Below are positions 29,511 through 40,401 of a stretch of DNA of 64,000 bases, piece by piece. Made by a program: the position numbers and the translations under genes. The DNA lies in contig JAVRFU010000137.1 of NCBI GenBank assembly GCA_032717465.1, positions 27,721-91,720 on the forward strand, written 5' to 3'. The stretch is from Coenobita brevimanus (taxonomy: Eukaryota; Arthropoda; Malacostraca; Decapoda; Coenobitidae). Under the pieces are notes generated by a model. It was given only the letters and a program-made list of their open reading frames with translations. It was not told the DNA's origin and made no database searches. Numbering within the stretch: position 1 is the first letter of the stretch; the number at the start of each line of letters is the position of its first letter.

Positions 29511-32500
29511 GGGTAGCGGTATTTGTTTATATTTTGTTGCACTGGCGTACCAGATGGCGGAAGTGGAGCCTTGGTTGACATGGTATTCATGTTCTTGTTT
29601 TGTGAGAGTGGGTGTTATCGTTTTTATGTCGTGTTTTGTTTGTGTTATGGTCGGTGGTATGTGTATATCTATCTGTGGGTGCGTAAGGGCGTGTTTGGCT
29701 GCACGGTCTGCTCGTTCGTTGCCGTGTATGTTTACATGGCTGGGGATCCAGTGTATCGTGATTGTTCTGCCTGATTGTGCGATGTTGTGTGCTGTGTTGT
29801 TTATTGTGGAGATGATGTGTCTGTTGTTGCGGTGTTTATGTTTGCGTAGTGTTTGTATGGCGGAGAGAGAGTCTGTGTGTATGTTTATGTGCGTCTGTGT
29901 ATTTCTTGTGTTAGCGTCTGACAGCGCCTCCGCAATGGCTACTAGTTCTGCTTGCAGGGTGGATGCTCCGTCAGAGATTCTTGCAGCGAATTCTTTTTCA
30001 TTGCTGATGAATGCAGCTGCAGCTTTCGGTTGTTCTACAGAACCATCTGTATAGTAGTTTACTGTGTTTCGGTCTGTGATTGTCGCAATTCTTTCTAGCG
30101 CTTCTTGGCGTAGTAGTTGTGGGAGTGTGGTTTTTTTCCCTGTGATTTTTGGGGTGAGGAGTCTGTATGGTGGGGGGGTCCATGGGGGAGGTTCTTTATA
30201 TTCCGGTATCGGGGTGTCGGGCTGTTGTGTGATTTTGTTTGTGGCGTTGTATTTCCTAATGGCCCGAATTGTGCAGTGTGTCCAGCTTTTATTTAGGAGA
30301 GTGGGGTGTCTGATCAGTTCTGCTTTGATTTGTTTTATAGGGGTAAGGTCTGAAGCACTGTGAGCTAGCTTAGCAGCTATGCATACTACTCGTGCTTGTA
30401 TTCTGTTTTGTAATGATTCGATACCGCATTCCATGCGTAGGTTGACGAGACGAGTCCAAGGTGGGGCGTTTGTTATCGCACGTAGTGCATTATTCTGGAT
30501 TACCTCTAACTTTCCTGTTAGTTGTGATTCTATGGTTATTAGTGCAGGGGCGGCGTAGTCTACTAGGGAACGGATAGCTTGGATGTAGAAGGGTCTTAGT
30601 ACTCGATGTGTTGCTCCCATTCCTCTGCCAGCTAACGCTCTGAGTGCGTTTGTTCTTATTTTTGTTCTTTCCCTGAGGTAGCTTATTTCTTGTCTGAATC
30701 TGAGGTTGGTATCTAGCCAGACTCCTAGGTACATGTGGGTGGTGACGTAGTCGATAGGTGTGGTATCGAGGTATAGTTGTTGTTGTGATGTGTTCATACC
30801 GAAGGGGAGTGCTTTGGTTTTGTTTATGTTTATTTTAAAGCCAAGGTTTTTGCAGGAGGAATTTAAGCGTGTCAAGGCGGTTTGGGCTTTAGTGTGATAG
30901 GGGCCCTTGTTTATGATGATTGCTAGGTCGTCTGCGTAAGTGAATAATTTGACGTTGGGGCCTAGGTCTATTTCTAGGAGGCGTTCAATTAGTGTGTTAA
31001 AGAGGGTGGGGCTGATTATACTTCCCTGAGGGGTGCCGTTGGTGTGTTTGTGGAGTGATGATGTGGTGCCGTGGAAACGCACCATCGCTTCTCTGTTTGT
31101 GAAGAAGTTTTCTATCCACTGTAGGAGCTTGCCTCCTATTCCTTTGCGGGCTAGGGCATCTAGTATTGATTCGGGGCAGGCTAGTTCGAAAGCCTTCTCT
31201 AAGTCTATAAAAATAGCTAGCCCCCTCCTTCCTCTCAGTTCGGTGAGTAGTGTTGCGAGGCATTCGCTCGTTCCCCTGCCGCTGGTGTAGGCGAATATAT
31301 GATCGTGGGGTGTGGGTGTGCACCACTGTAGTCGTCGTAAAATCATTCTTTCAGCTGTTTTGCTGAGACAGCTTAGTAGGGAGATGGGCCTGTATGAGCC
31401 TGGGTTTTGGGGTTTTGGCACGGGGGTGATGAGTGCCTGTTTCCAAGTTGTTGGGAGTTGTCCTGCTTCCCAGGAATGGTTAATTAGGTTCAGTATGGCG
31501 GCTTTTGCAATGGGGCCTGCGTGTCTTATCATAGAGTAAGTGATGCCATCCTTACCAGGGGCAGTGTCTTGGCTTGTTTTCAGTGCATTTTCAAGTTCGT
31601 TCATTGTGAATGGGCAGTCGGCTGGATGCTCTTTTTGCTTCTCCCTGTTAATTAGGTGTCTTCTTTCATTATGCAGTAATTCCTGGCGCCGTCTTGTGGC
31701 ATCTGGGAGATGTCTTGGGGAAGTGTTGTTTGCAAAGTTTAGTGCTATTCTTTCAGCTTCTTCTTGTGGGTTGGGGTGGGATGTGGGTCTGTTGGGGGTT
31801 GATCCTGACACTGCTCTGAGTTTTTTCCATAATGCCCCAGTGCTGCTGCTTGCATTAAGGGAACTGCACCACTCTAACCACTTTTTTTCCTTGATTTTCT
31901 TCTTTTCTTCTCTTACCAGTCGGACTGTCGTTCGTAAGTGTTGCAGTCCTTCAGGGGTTCTGTTTTTCCTGTATATTTTCTTTGCTTGGTTTTGTCTGTG
32001 GTTTAGTTCCTTGACTCTATCGTTGTAAAACCACCAGTCCTTGTGGTTGAGTCTTTTGTGTGTTGTTTTAGGGATGGCAGCTAGTGCGGCGTCTTGTATG
32101 GCTGTTGTTATTTGTTTTTCATGTGCTTGGAGATCAAGTGAGTGTTGCAGTGAGGCTGTGAGTTGTTCCAGAGTATCTGTGTATAGTTGCCAGTTAGCTT
32201 TCTTTGTATTGAACCGTGGGGGTGGGCCTGGTGGTTTGGGTAGAGGGGGTAAATTAGCTTTTATTGATATGGCATGGTGGTCAGACATTAGAATTGGGTG
32301 GGTGTTCCACTGGGTTAGGGGAGCCAGATTGGTTGATATGAATGCGAGGTCAAGGCGGCCTCCTTGTATATGGGTTGGGGTGTCGGCTTTATTTAGAAGG
32401 GTGACTGTGTTAGTTTCGTTCAGGAGTTCTGCAATGTGTCTCCCTGCTTGGTTGGTGTTGCTAGGGGAGCCGAGGAGGGGGTGATGGGCGTTCATATCTC

Positions 32501-33433
32501 CTACTATGAGTGTTGGCTGGGTGTCTGCATTAGCAACGAGTTCTGTGAGGTCAAGGTCTGCGTTATGCTTGCGGTATACGTTGTAGATGTGGAGATTGCA
32601 GTTCTGCAGTGATATGGAAATTCCCTGTGCCTCTACCCCGTCACCACAGTGTGGCATGGGTACTATGGGTGTTGTGGGTATGTGGTTTCTTATAAATATT
32701 GCGAGGCCTTGGGGCCCGTTACGTGCTGAGGGGAGGAAGAGGGGGGTGAAGCCTCTCAATCTGCAGTTGCGGTTTGGGGGCAGGAGGGTTTCTTGTAGTA
32801 TGACGACATCTGTTTTGTCTGTGTGGACTGCTTCCTCGAGTTCTGCTTGTTTACCCCTGATTCCGCAGATATTCCACTGGAGGAACTTGATGTTGTTGGT
32901 ATTGGGGTTATGCTGTTGAGTAAGTCCCAGGACATTTCGTGTATCTAGGTTGTTGTGTGATCTGGGGGTAGGTTGCGTGTTGTTTCGCTCGTTGCTTGGG
33001 TTATGTCCATGGCTTTTAGTGGTGATCGTGAGCGAGTTCTCTGCGTGTGCCTGGCGTCCATTGATGTGGAGTGGAGTGGTTTGTCTACTTGTTCTCGGGG
33101 TTGTGGGGGTTTGTAGGGGTATGGAGTTGGTTGCAGCGGTGGTTGGTGTGTTGGGTTGACCTGTGAGGCGGTTGGTAGAGGTGGGTTGTCTGGCTGGCTG
33201 CTTGGGGTGAGTAAGTTGGGGCTGTGTTGTGTCGTGTGAGTGTTGATTAGCTTGTTTATCGCTGGGGTTACTAGTCTGGGGTCTAGTTGGCGGCCTAGTT
33301 GGTCTGAGACAATCTGTAGTACTCCCAGTGCTATCTCCCGGCATATGGTGCGGAGTGTTTCTGTGTCCACTGTGGTGTGTTGTGGCTGTGGCGTTTGGGT
33401 TGCCTCTGTCGACTGTGTTTGTGTTGCAGTCGT
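29439..33433 (-). CDS. L-I2 ORF2: endonuclease, RT and RNase H
   Basis: One of the longest intact frames in the window. After about 180 residues of low-complexity Thr/Pro/Asn sequence, the endonuclease starts at KFLQWNICGIRGKQAELEEA (about 32888), with VVILQETLL, TLIVGDMNAHHPLLG and LMSDHHAISI. The RT has APGKDGITYSMIRH, YRPISLLSCLSKTAERM, IFIDLEKAFELACP, GTPQGSIISPTLFN and the catalytic FTYADDLAII. The RNase H has YYTDGSVEQ, LQAELVAIAEAL, IHTDSLSAIQTL and IHWIPSHVNIHGNERADRAA: all catalytic residues present. The frame stops early at 29439; comparison with the next entry shows a shift near 29500. Confidence 0.9.
32945..33433 (-). pseudogene. L-I2 ORF1 C-terminal fragment
   Basis: Contains TETLRTICREIALGVLQIV and LVTPAINKLINTH, then a Gln/Pro/Thr-rich tail overlapping the start of ORF2 in another frame. 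The apparent start (MAGEPGGC) lies in the neighbouring L-A and is not native. No zinc knuckle remains in this part. Confidence 0.5.
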
Positions 33434-35515
33434 AGTCTTCCTGCAACCCCCTGGCTCCCCAGCCAACCTAGTGGCCCCCCTTGTGGCGGCCCTAAACGGC
33501 CTTCCCGCGGGGTTCGGTTCGCCAGTGATGGGGTTGCAGGAAATCTTACGGCGATGTGGGCAAAGGATTGCAAAGGACGGGGAGATAGAGTGTGGTGTAT
33601 TGGATGTGTGTGTGTGTATGTGTGTCGGGGGAGACGGTGGGGGGGGAACGTTACAGAAAGGAGAGTGTTTGGAAGGCGGGAAAACCCGCCTGACTGTGAT
33701 ATACTGCTGTCAGTTGCCCAACAGTGTATAGTCACAGTCGTGTGGTGCTGCTGGTGGCAGGAAGTGAGGAATCGAGTTGACGAAAGTGAAACGTGGAATG
33801 TAAACTCCGTAGAGTTAAAGAGCTGGAGATGATGCTCTCGAACGAGAATGAGAGACTGGTGAAGGGGAGTAAGAAGAAAGTGGATGAAGAGTTTGGGAGG
33901 AATCTGAGTGTGAAATGGAGGGAGAGTAAGAAATTGTTTTGGAAGGAGGTAAAGAAAGTAAGGCAGTGTGAAAGGAGATATAATAGGGGAGTGAAAGATA
34001 GGAATAATAGATTGTTGGTGGAGAAGAGAGAGAAATTGAGGAGATGGAAGGAGCACTTTGAGGATTTGTTGAATGTAGAGAATGAGAGCAATGCGAGTAT
34101 AAGTGGTTGGGGAATGGCTGGGAGAAGGAGAGATGAGAGGAGGGAGGAAGAGATCAGTAGGGCGGAAGTAGCGGAAGCAATGAAGAAGATCAAGATGGGA
34201 AAGGCCCCAGGGATTGATGAAGTGTGTGGTGAAATGCTGAGGTATGGGGGTGAGATTGTTGTGGAGTGGATATGGAAGTTGTGTAGATTGGCTTGGGAAG
34301 AGGGAAGGGTTCCAGAGGACTGGAAATCAGGTATAATTGTTCCTTTATACAAAGGAAAAGGGCAGAGAGAAGTATGTGGTAACCATAGGGGTATTTGCCT
34401 TCTTAGTGTGACTGGTAAAATATATGGTACAATACTCATTGATAGGGTTAGGCATATGACAGAGGAGCTAGTTGGAGAAGAACAAGGGGGATTTAGGAAG
34501 GGAAAAGGGTGTGTAGATCAGATAATTGTTCTAAGATGTTTAGTGGAGAAGTATCTAGAGAAGGGAAAGAAAGTGTATGCTGCCTTCATGGACTTGGAGA
34601 AAGCTGATGACAGAATAGATAGGCAAGGTATGTGGAAGGTATTAAGAATATATGGGGTGGAGAGGAAATTGTTGAATGCTGTGAAGAGTATGTACGAAGG
34701 AGGTAGGGCTACGGTGCGAGTGGATGGTGAGCTGAGTGAGTTCTTTGATCTCAATGTGGGACTGAAACAGGGTTGTGTGATGTCTTCATGGCTGTTTAAT
34801 ATATACATGGATGGAGTTGTGAAGGAGGTGCAAGGTAGGGCAGTGGATGTAGGGGTGGCTCTAATGAATGAGGGTGAGATTTGGAAGATTCCGGTGTTGC
34901 TGTTTGCTGATGATATAGTATTGTTGAGTGAAGTTGAATGGGAGTTGCAAGGTTTGGTGGATGAATTCGGGACAGTGTGTAGAAGGAGGACGCTGAAAGT
35001 TAATATAAACAAAAAGTAAAGTTATGGTGTTTGAGAGGAATGAAGTCACAATATGTACAGTGAGGTTGGATGGTGAGGATATGGAGAATGTGAGTGCATT
35101 CAAGTACTTGGGTAGTGTGATGAGTAAGGATGGAACTTTGGGGGATGAAGTGCGTGAAAGGGTACAACAGGGAAGGAAGGTTGTTGGTTCACTGAAAGCA
35201 GTGATGAGAAATAGGGAGGTGAGTATGGAAGTTAAGAAGTCACTGCATGATAGTATTGTGATCCCTACCCTGACTTATGGAAGCGAGGCGTGGACCTTGC
35301 AAGAGGGGAACAAGTCAAGAGTGAGAGCAGTGGAAATGAGTTACTTGAGAGGAGCATGTGGAGTGACATGGAGGGACAGGTTGACGAATGAAGAAGTGGA
35401 GGAACGTTGTGGAGTGGATGTGGATGTGGTTGAGAAGATTAGGAGAAATACACTGAGGTGGTTTGGACATGTGGAGAGAATGGAGAATGAAAGACTGACT
35501 AAGAGGGTGTATTTT
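33434..35515 (+). mobile_element. L-A2: RTE-like LINE with intact 5' end and internal deletion of the endonuclease
   Basis: The 5' end begins CTTCCTGCAACCCCCTGGCT, exactly where the second 5' end (minus strand, 48025) also begins, so this is the true start. 5' UTR to about 33770, then the first endonuclease codons (ESETWNVNSVE). After about 20 codons the sequence jumps to the pre-RT linker, so the endonuclease is missing. RT and thumb follow, cut at 35515 by the 3' end of a minus-strand Jockey-like LINE. Confidence 0.85.
33834..35018 (+). CDS. L-A2 linker and reverse transcriptase
   Basis: Open frame with LRRWKEHFEDLLNVENES, KKIKMGKAPGIDEVCGEML, DWKSGIIVPLYKGKGQRE, NHRGICLLSVTGKIYGTIL, GEEQGGFRKGKGCVDQI, AAFMDLEKADDRIDRQGM, LKQGCVMSSWLFNIYMDGVV and the catalytic LLFADDIVLLSE. 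In the AFxDLxKAYDR block the usual Tyr is Asp. The frame ends in an A5 run (NINKK, 35012-35019) and resumes at once in the next frame, so a homopolymer slip is likely. Confidence 0.85.
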
Positions 35516-35518
35516 TAG
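35024..35518 (+). pseudogene. L-A2 RT thumb and C-terminal part, truncated
   Basis: Continues the previous frame after the A-run slip: FKYLGSVMSKDGTLGDEVRE, YGSEAWTLQEGNKSRVRAV, LRGACGVTWRDRLTNEEVEE, CGVDVDVVEKIRRNTLRWFG and HVERMENERLTKRVYF. The last residues and stop come from the adjoining element. An intact family C-terminus (…TWRRFVCGHP) is seen at 5.1 and 63.4 kb. Confidence 0.85.
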
Positions 35519-35771
35519 AATTTAGACAGTTTATTGAGACAAACAGTTATACATACATATACGTATACAGGTATATCTATATATTACATTATCACCTCAA
35601 AAGGATGAGGACGCTGAGCTACTCTTCACCCTACTCCGAGATATTACATACTAACATAAGAACATAATGTACTTTTCACCCTGCTCTGCGATATTACATA
35701 AGAGCATAATGTACTCTTCACCCTACTCAGATATTTTGTTCAGTTACTCTTACATCACAATATAGCAATGT

Positions 35772-35981
35772 CTACTTAAGTATGTGTTTGATGTTTTTAC
35801 AATTCAGTATACTTCCTATTTTATCGTTATTAAACATCCAAACGACTTGTTCGGTCACTGAGTCTACAGCAGGATTTCTAAACTGCGCTAATTTTGAGCA
35901 GTGAAGTACATAGTGTTGCAGGGTGTGGGCTCTGGGTTCATTACACAGTCTGCAGCACGTTTTATGATCTGGCGTATCCAC
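35772..35981 (-). pseudogene. L-J ORF2 C-terminal Cys/His element
   Basis: Reads DTPDHKTCCRLCNEPRAHTL then QHYVLHCSKLAQFRNPAVDS: the C-x2-C...H-x4-C element found at the end of Jockey-clade ORF2, with a stop at the family-typical distance. It is separated from the RT by about 360 bp of unassigned sequence. Confidence 0.75.
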
Positions 35982-36341
35982 GTCACTTCGTCACTTCGTC
36001 ATAGAAAACTGGGAGGAAAGAAGAGAGAGAGATTGGATGAGATTAAGTGGGGAAATATGAAAGACAGTCGGAGGTATAAAGATTGGGGGCCGTCCCCATT
36101 GCTGTGGCTTAGTTTTTATTTTTTGTGTATGCTGTGTTCCTGTTGGTCCTATACAGCGGTCACTCTGTGTATGTGCAGACAAGGGTAGATATATCGATGA
36201 AGGTGAAGAGCCATAGTTTGTACCCCCGGCGCTACTAAGGGTGGTGCCTGTCTCTGTGGCATTGGTGGGTTCTGCTGTCTTGATGGGTTGCTGCTCTCTG
36301 TTTCACAGGCTCTATAGTCACGGAAAGGAGGAGTTTTAGTA
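35982..36341. other. unassigned stretch inside L-J
   Basis: Separates the RT palm from the C-terminal Cys/His region. The RT thumb is missing, so it is either a replacement or a decayed remnant. No coding signature. Confidence 0.4.
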
Positions 36342-36470
36342 TTAGAGAAAATGGGGGGGGGAAGGATAGAAATTATCTTTCCTCCCCATCATGAGTTTGG
36401 ACCGTCCTTGGTAAGTCACTATTTGAGTCACATCGTCAGCATACATTATGTCTAGGCAGTCTGGAGGTGG
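36342..36470 (-). pseudogene. L-J RT motif C and palm end (shifted frame)
   Basis: Reads CLDIMYADDVTQIVTYQGRS then degenerates. The YADD here belongs to the RT above; the shift lies in a homopolymer (G10 on the plus strand). Confidence 0.7.
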
Positions 36471-38490
36471 GGGGGGGGGTGTCTCTAGTGTAAAGAATGT
36501 ATAGGGTGGGGGAGAGGACGCTCCCTTGTGCCACCCCACTGTCGAGCTGTATAACGTCGCCTAACTGGTCCTTGTGTCCAATTCTCACGGTGCGGTCAGT
36601 CACAAAGTCGCATAAAAACTTCTCGAGGATGGTAGGGAGTTCTAGTTGTAATAGTTTGTATTTGAGTCCTTCATGCCAGACCTTGTCAAAGGCCTTGCTT
36701 ACGTCTCTGAGGACGAGACAGCACTGTTCCCGTCTCGACAGGGTCTGGGCGATAGTCTCGTAAGTCAGGGCTATGGCTTTGTTTGTGTCTTTTTGTGGTC
36801 TGAAGCAGTACTGTCTGGGGTTATGAAGTCTGTTTGTCTCTAGGTAAAGTCGGAGTCTTCTGTTGATGATCCTTTCAAGCAGTTTTCCTGGTACTTCGAG
36901 CAGTGAGATTGGTCTATAGTTCTCGGGTGTCGTGTCAGTCTTTCCTGGCTTAGGTATCATTACTATTACGGCTTCTTTAAGTTTGTCAGGGAAGTATCCC
37001 GCGGACAGGGAGGCGTTGAAAATGTCGATGAGTCTTTCTATCATGGAGTGTGAGCATTCCATGATAACTTGTTTGTTAATGCCTGTCAGTCCTGGGGCCG
37101 TGTTCTTCGTTTTTGTGACTACTGTCTTAAGTTCGTCTACTGTGATTCGTCTAGTGAGAAGGTTGTTCGTTAGTCTGGAGAAGTCTGCTGTGTCATGGGG
37201 GAGGATTCTGTCTCTGTTGTCATTGAGGAAGTGAAGGACCATTCGTTCGTTGTCCTCGTCAAAATCGTCATTTTCGTCGTCAGATATTTGAAAAATGTCA
37301 CGCCATAGGTTGGTAAAAAGAGTCAGTTGTCCTTGGGTATCATGTATTTTACGTCCTTGGCGGTCAATCAGATAAGGGGTGGGTCGTTTGTCTGTTCCTT
37401 TGAGAAGACGTACTTCTCGCCAGAACTTGGTTGGGTCAGGATATTTCTCTGTCAGCTGGGTGATTTTAAGGTTCCATTGGTCATTGCAGAGCTGTCTGCA
37501 CAGTGTCTGTATGTCTCTTTGAAGCTGTCGATATTCTTGGTATTGGTCGTATGTCAGTCCCTGTCGTTCAGCAAGGTTGTGCAGTCTCGTATAGTGAGTC
37601 TGGAGAACATGCAGTTCTGGGGAAGGTCTTTGTGCTCTAATAATTTTAAATGTTGTTGTAGGGATAGCAGTTTTAATGCCACTATCCACTGCTTTAAGCC
37701 ACTGCTCAAGTGCAGTGTCTATGTGTTCCAGAGTCTGATTGTCAAGGGAGGGGACGTCAGGGAGGGAGGCGTCAGAGGTCCTTCTGAAAAGGTCCCAGTC
37801 AGCTTGTCTGTAGTTGAGTCTGGGTGTGGCAGGGATATGTATAGGTGAGGTGGAGATGGTGAATACGATGGGTATGTGATCTGATGAAGTTAGAGGGCCG
37901 GGTTGAGAGAAGGTGTGATGATGGGCACGGTTGTTGGTGATGATGATATCAGGTGATGTGGCACTATTATGGCGGATTAAGGTTGGGAAGTTGGGGCCAG
38001 TATGCAGTGCTGTGCCTGCGTTAATGAATGTCATTAGGTTTCGTCCTACTGTATTGTCATAATTGTCTCCCAAGGCTGGATGTTTGGCATTTAGGTCGCC
38101 CAGTATGTATACAGGGTCGTTGTCATAGAGTAGTTTGTGAAAGTCGGGGAAGGGTAGGAAAGGTCGTCGTGGGGGAATGTACGTCGTTGCTAGTTTAAGT
38201 GGTCCTGTCGTGGTTTGCAGCGTGATTGAGAGCATGTCTGTAATGTAGTCATCGTCTAGTCTGTATGTCAGTCCGTGTCTGATGGCTATAGCTGAGCCAT
38301 CGCCGTTCTCACCACTGGTGTTACGTTTGTGGACAGTGTAGCCATAGATTTTTATACTGTCACTGTCTTCAACTCCGTGGCTGTTGATGAGAACGACGTC
38401 AGGTGCTATAGTTTGGTAGATCGTCGTTAGAGTTCGTTTGTTTGTCGGCCAGTGGAGGACGTTATGTTGAATTACTCTAATCGTTTCCAT
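36436..38490 (-). CDS. L-J ORF2: endonuclease and RT (N-terminal two-thirds)
   Basis: Starts METIRVIQHNVLHW, with TAA of ORF1 abutting this ATG (TAAATG), a layout that favours termination-reinitiation. Endonuclease: VVLINSHGVED, VYILGDLNAKHPALGDN, SPDIIITNNRAHHHT and SDHIPIVFTI. RT: TAPGLTGINKQVIM, YRPISLLEVPGKLLERI, QYCFRPQKDTNKA, VLRDVSKAFDKVWHEGLKYK and LDSGVAQGSVLSPTLYILYT. A shift in a G10 run (36469-36478) throws the frame off just before the catalytic block, which reads LDIMYADDVTQIV in the other frame (about 36440-36400). Confidence 0.85.
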   Translation of the reverse strand: METIRVIQHNVLHWPTNKRTLTTIYQTIAPDVVLINSHGVEDSDSIKIYGYTVHKRNTSGENGDGSAIAIRHGLTYRLDDDYITDMLSITLQTTTGPLKLATTYIPPRRPFLPFPDFHKLLYDNDPVYILGDLNAKHPALGDNYDNTVGRNLMTFINAGTALHTGPNFPTLIRHNSATSPDIIITNNRAHHHTFSQPGPLTSSDHIPIVFTISTSPIHIPATPRLNYRQADWDLFRRTSDASLPDVPSLDNQTLEHIDTALEQWLKAVDSGIKTAIPTTTFKIIRAQRPSPELHVLQTHYTRLHNLAERQGLTYDQYQEYRQLQRDIQTLCRQLCNDQWNLKITQLTEKYPDPTKFWREVRLLKGTDKRPTPYLIDRQGRKIHDTQGQLTLFTNLWRDIFQISDDENDDFDEDNERMVLHFLNDNRDRILPHDTADFSRLTNNLLTRRITVDELKTVVTKTKNTAPGLTGINKQVIMECSHSMIERLIDIFNASLSAGYFPDKLKEAVIVMIPKPGKTDTTPENYRPISLLEVPGKLLERIINRRLRLYLETNRLHNPRQYCFRPQKDTNKAIALTYETIAQTLSRREQCCLVLRDVSKAFDKVWHEGLKYKLLQLELPTILEKFLCDFVTDRTVRIGHKDQLGDVIQLDSGVAQGSVLSPTLYILYTRDTPPPTSRLPRHNVC

Positions 38491-40091
38491 TTATTTGTTA
38501 ACAGTACGAGTAGGGTTTTTTCTAAGTCTGTCAGTGCGGAGGAATACACTATGGCATTTGTTGAAGAAGCCGGGTTTCGCAACCTTGAACTGGCACGAGT
38601 TGATATCAACCCTTTTCTGGATGAACAGACTGTACACGTACTTTGTTGAAAGGTTGTCATTGCCGTATTCGATTTTTACATGTGATGCGATTGTTAGCGC
38701 TGCTATTTGTTGCCTATCTAGTTTTGTTTTATTTTCCTGGAGGGATTCGAGGCTGTAGATTATTACTCCTCCTAGTTCACTGGCACTGACTTCTTCTTCG
38801 TCGGTCTCTTCGTCTTCCTCTGAAGTGGAGGCATCGGTTATATACTCTGTGTTCTGTGACGGTAGAGTAGCGTTAGAAGTGGCGTTTTCTGCCTTAGAGG
38901 GCGATGGTGGGGTCGGGTTTTCATCACTGATTGATTCAGCTGTTACCTGGGTGGGGGTGCGATTGGGTGGCGATGGGGATTCCCCATCAGTTCATTGTCG
39001 GTGATTGCTGATTCTGAGGGCGTGGTGAGGGTTGAAGACTCAGTCTGGAAGGCGGGGAGTAGAGGGGAGGCAGTAGGGGGTGTGGTGGTAACTGCATTGG
39101 TTTTGTTTAGGATAGCTTTAGAGGGTGGGTTGCTTGGGGCCTTGACAGGTGGAATTCCATTGTCTTGGAACAGTTTATTTAGGTGAGTAGCATAAGTCCC
39201 AGGGTATGTTGCATTAAGCATATGTGCTTCATACATGCAGTACAGAATAGTACTGGGCGGGACTGTGAGGCTTGGTAGGGGTGAGTTAGTGGTAGTGCTG
39301 TTGCTGTTGATTGTTGTTGCAGCGGCTGTACTGTAAGTTCTTGATTGTCCAGCTTGCTGTTCAGGCAACTGGGCAATAGACTTTCTCTTCTCCTGCACCG
39401 CTTTTTTCCTTATAGGGCAGGACATGGCAGTTGCTCCATGTTCACCATCACAGTTAACACATTTTTTTGTGCTTGAGGTGCACTGTGTGTACTTGTGCTC
39501 TGTGCTGGCACAGAGGGAGCATACTTTGTACTCTCGAGGTTTGGGGCAGTCCTTTACCGAGTGTCCATCGACTGCATAGCACTTGTAGCAGGTCAAGATC
39601 GGGATAAATTGTTCTTGTTCAATTTGGTAGTGAGGAATGCTGAGGTAGAACAGTTTAAGTCCTGCCTCAGTTGCTTTCTTTGCCTGCGCAATCTGTTTGA
39701 ATGTTACTTTGATGTTGTGAGAGCGTGGAAACTTGTAGATGTTCTCCACGTCTCCCTCCCGAATGATGGTGTTGTTGCAGGTTATTTCTTGTATGATGTC
39801 ATCCTCATTGTTGTCGTAGATGATGTTGTCTACGTTTCTTAGGATGACGGATTTACGTGAGCGCAGTTGTGGGGGAAGGACAGGTTCATAGTCATTGGCC
39901 AGGAGATCTCGAGTGCATTCCTCTGAGAAGATCTTGTCAGCATTCGAGTCATCTGCCGTCAGTATGATTAAAGCATCATTGGTGGGAAACACTTTCAAAG
40001 TGGCTACTTCAAATTTAGCCAGGACCTGTAGCAGTCCAATCTGGGTGTTCCGGAGTTTAGGGCGGGAGTGTTTAATTTTAACTCTCGCCAT
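38491..40091 (-). pseudogene. L-J ORF1 (gag-like, three zinc knuckles), one frameshift
   Basis: The best start is the ATG at 40091 (MARVKIKHSRPK). The N-terminal RRM-like region has FEVATLKVFPTNDALIIL and KSVILRNVDNIIYDN; then come CYKCYAVDGHSVKDC, CSLCASTEHKYTQC and CVNCDGEHGATAMSC, and a Ser/Thr/Pro linker. The first frame stops at 38943; the true C-terminus continues in another frame with SEEDEETDEEEVSASELGGV, QQIAALTIASHVKIEYGN and TVNK, ending at TAA directly before the ORF2 ATG. Role: RNA binding and RNP assembly. Confidence 0.75.
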
Positions 40092-40100
40092 CTTCACGCA

Positions 40101-40238
<138 letters not shown>

Positions 40239-40401
40239 TTTGTCTATTTATATATTTATTTATCCCTTCCTTAGCTCATATTCACACACACACACACAAA
40301 CATACACATGTACACCAGTAAATGTACACATGTACGCAAGCCTATGTGTCCATATATATGTACGGGACGGAATAAGTAAACAATCTAAGAAGATAAATAA
40401 A

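Larger units (their letters stand above)
29099..33433 (-). mobile_element. L-I2: RNase H-bearing LINE, minus strand, 5'-truncated in ORF1
   Basis: The minus strand carries the end of ORF1, a near-complete ORF2 (endonuclease, RT, RNase H, C-terminal Cys/His) and a 3' UTR ending in a C/G-rich hairpin region (29099-29160). The 5' side is cut at 33433-33434 by the full-length 5' end of an L-A element on the opposite strand. Confidence 0.85.
35516..40097 (-). mobile_element. L-J: Jockey-like LINE, minus strand, internally rearranged
   Basis: Minus-strand order: ORF1 (40091-38491), ORF2 endonuclease and RT (38490 to about 36342), an unassigned stretch, the ORF2 C-terminal Cys/His element (35981-35772) and a 3' UTR to 35516, where it abuts L-A2. 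No RNase H, as in the Jockey clade. Confidence 0.8.

Noticed and set aside
33377..33832. Frame of about 150 codons at the L-A 5' end, also at 47595-48062
   Set aside because: Mostly 5' UTR; conserved because both are copies of the same LINE leader, with only the last codons (ETWNV) belonging to the endonuclease.
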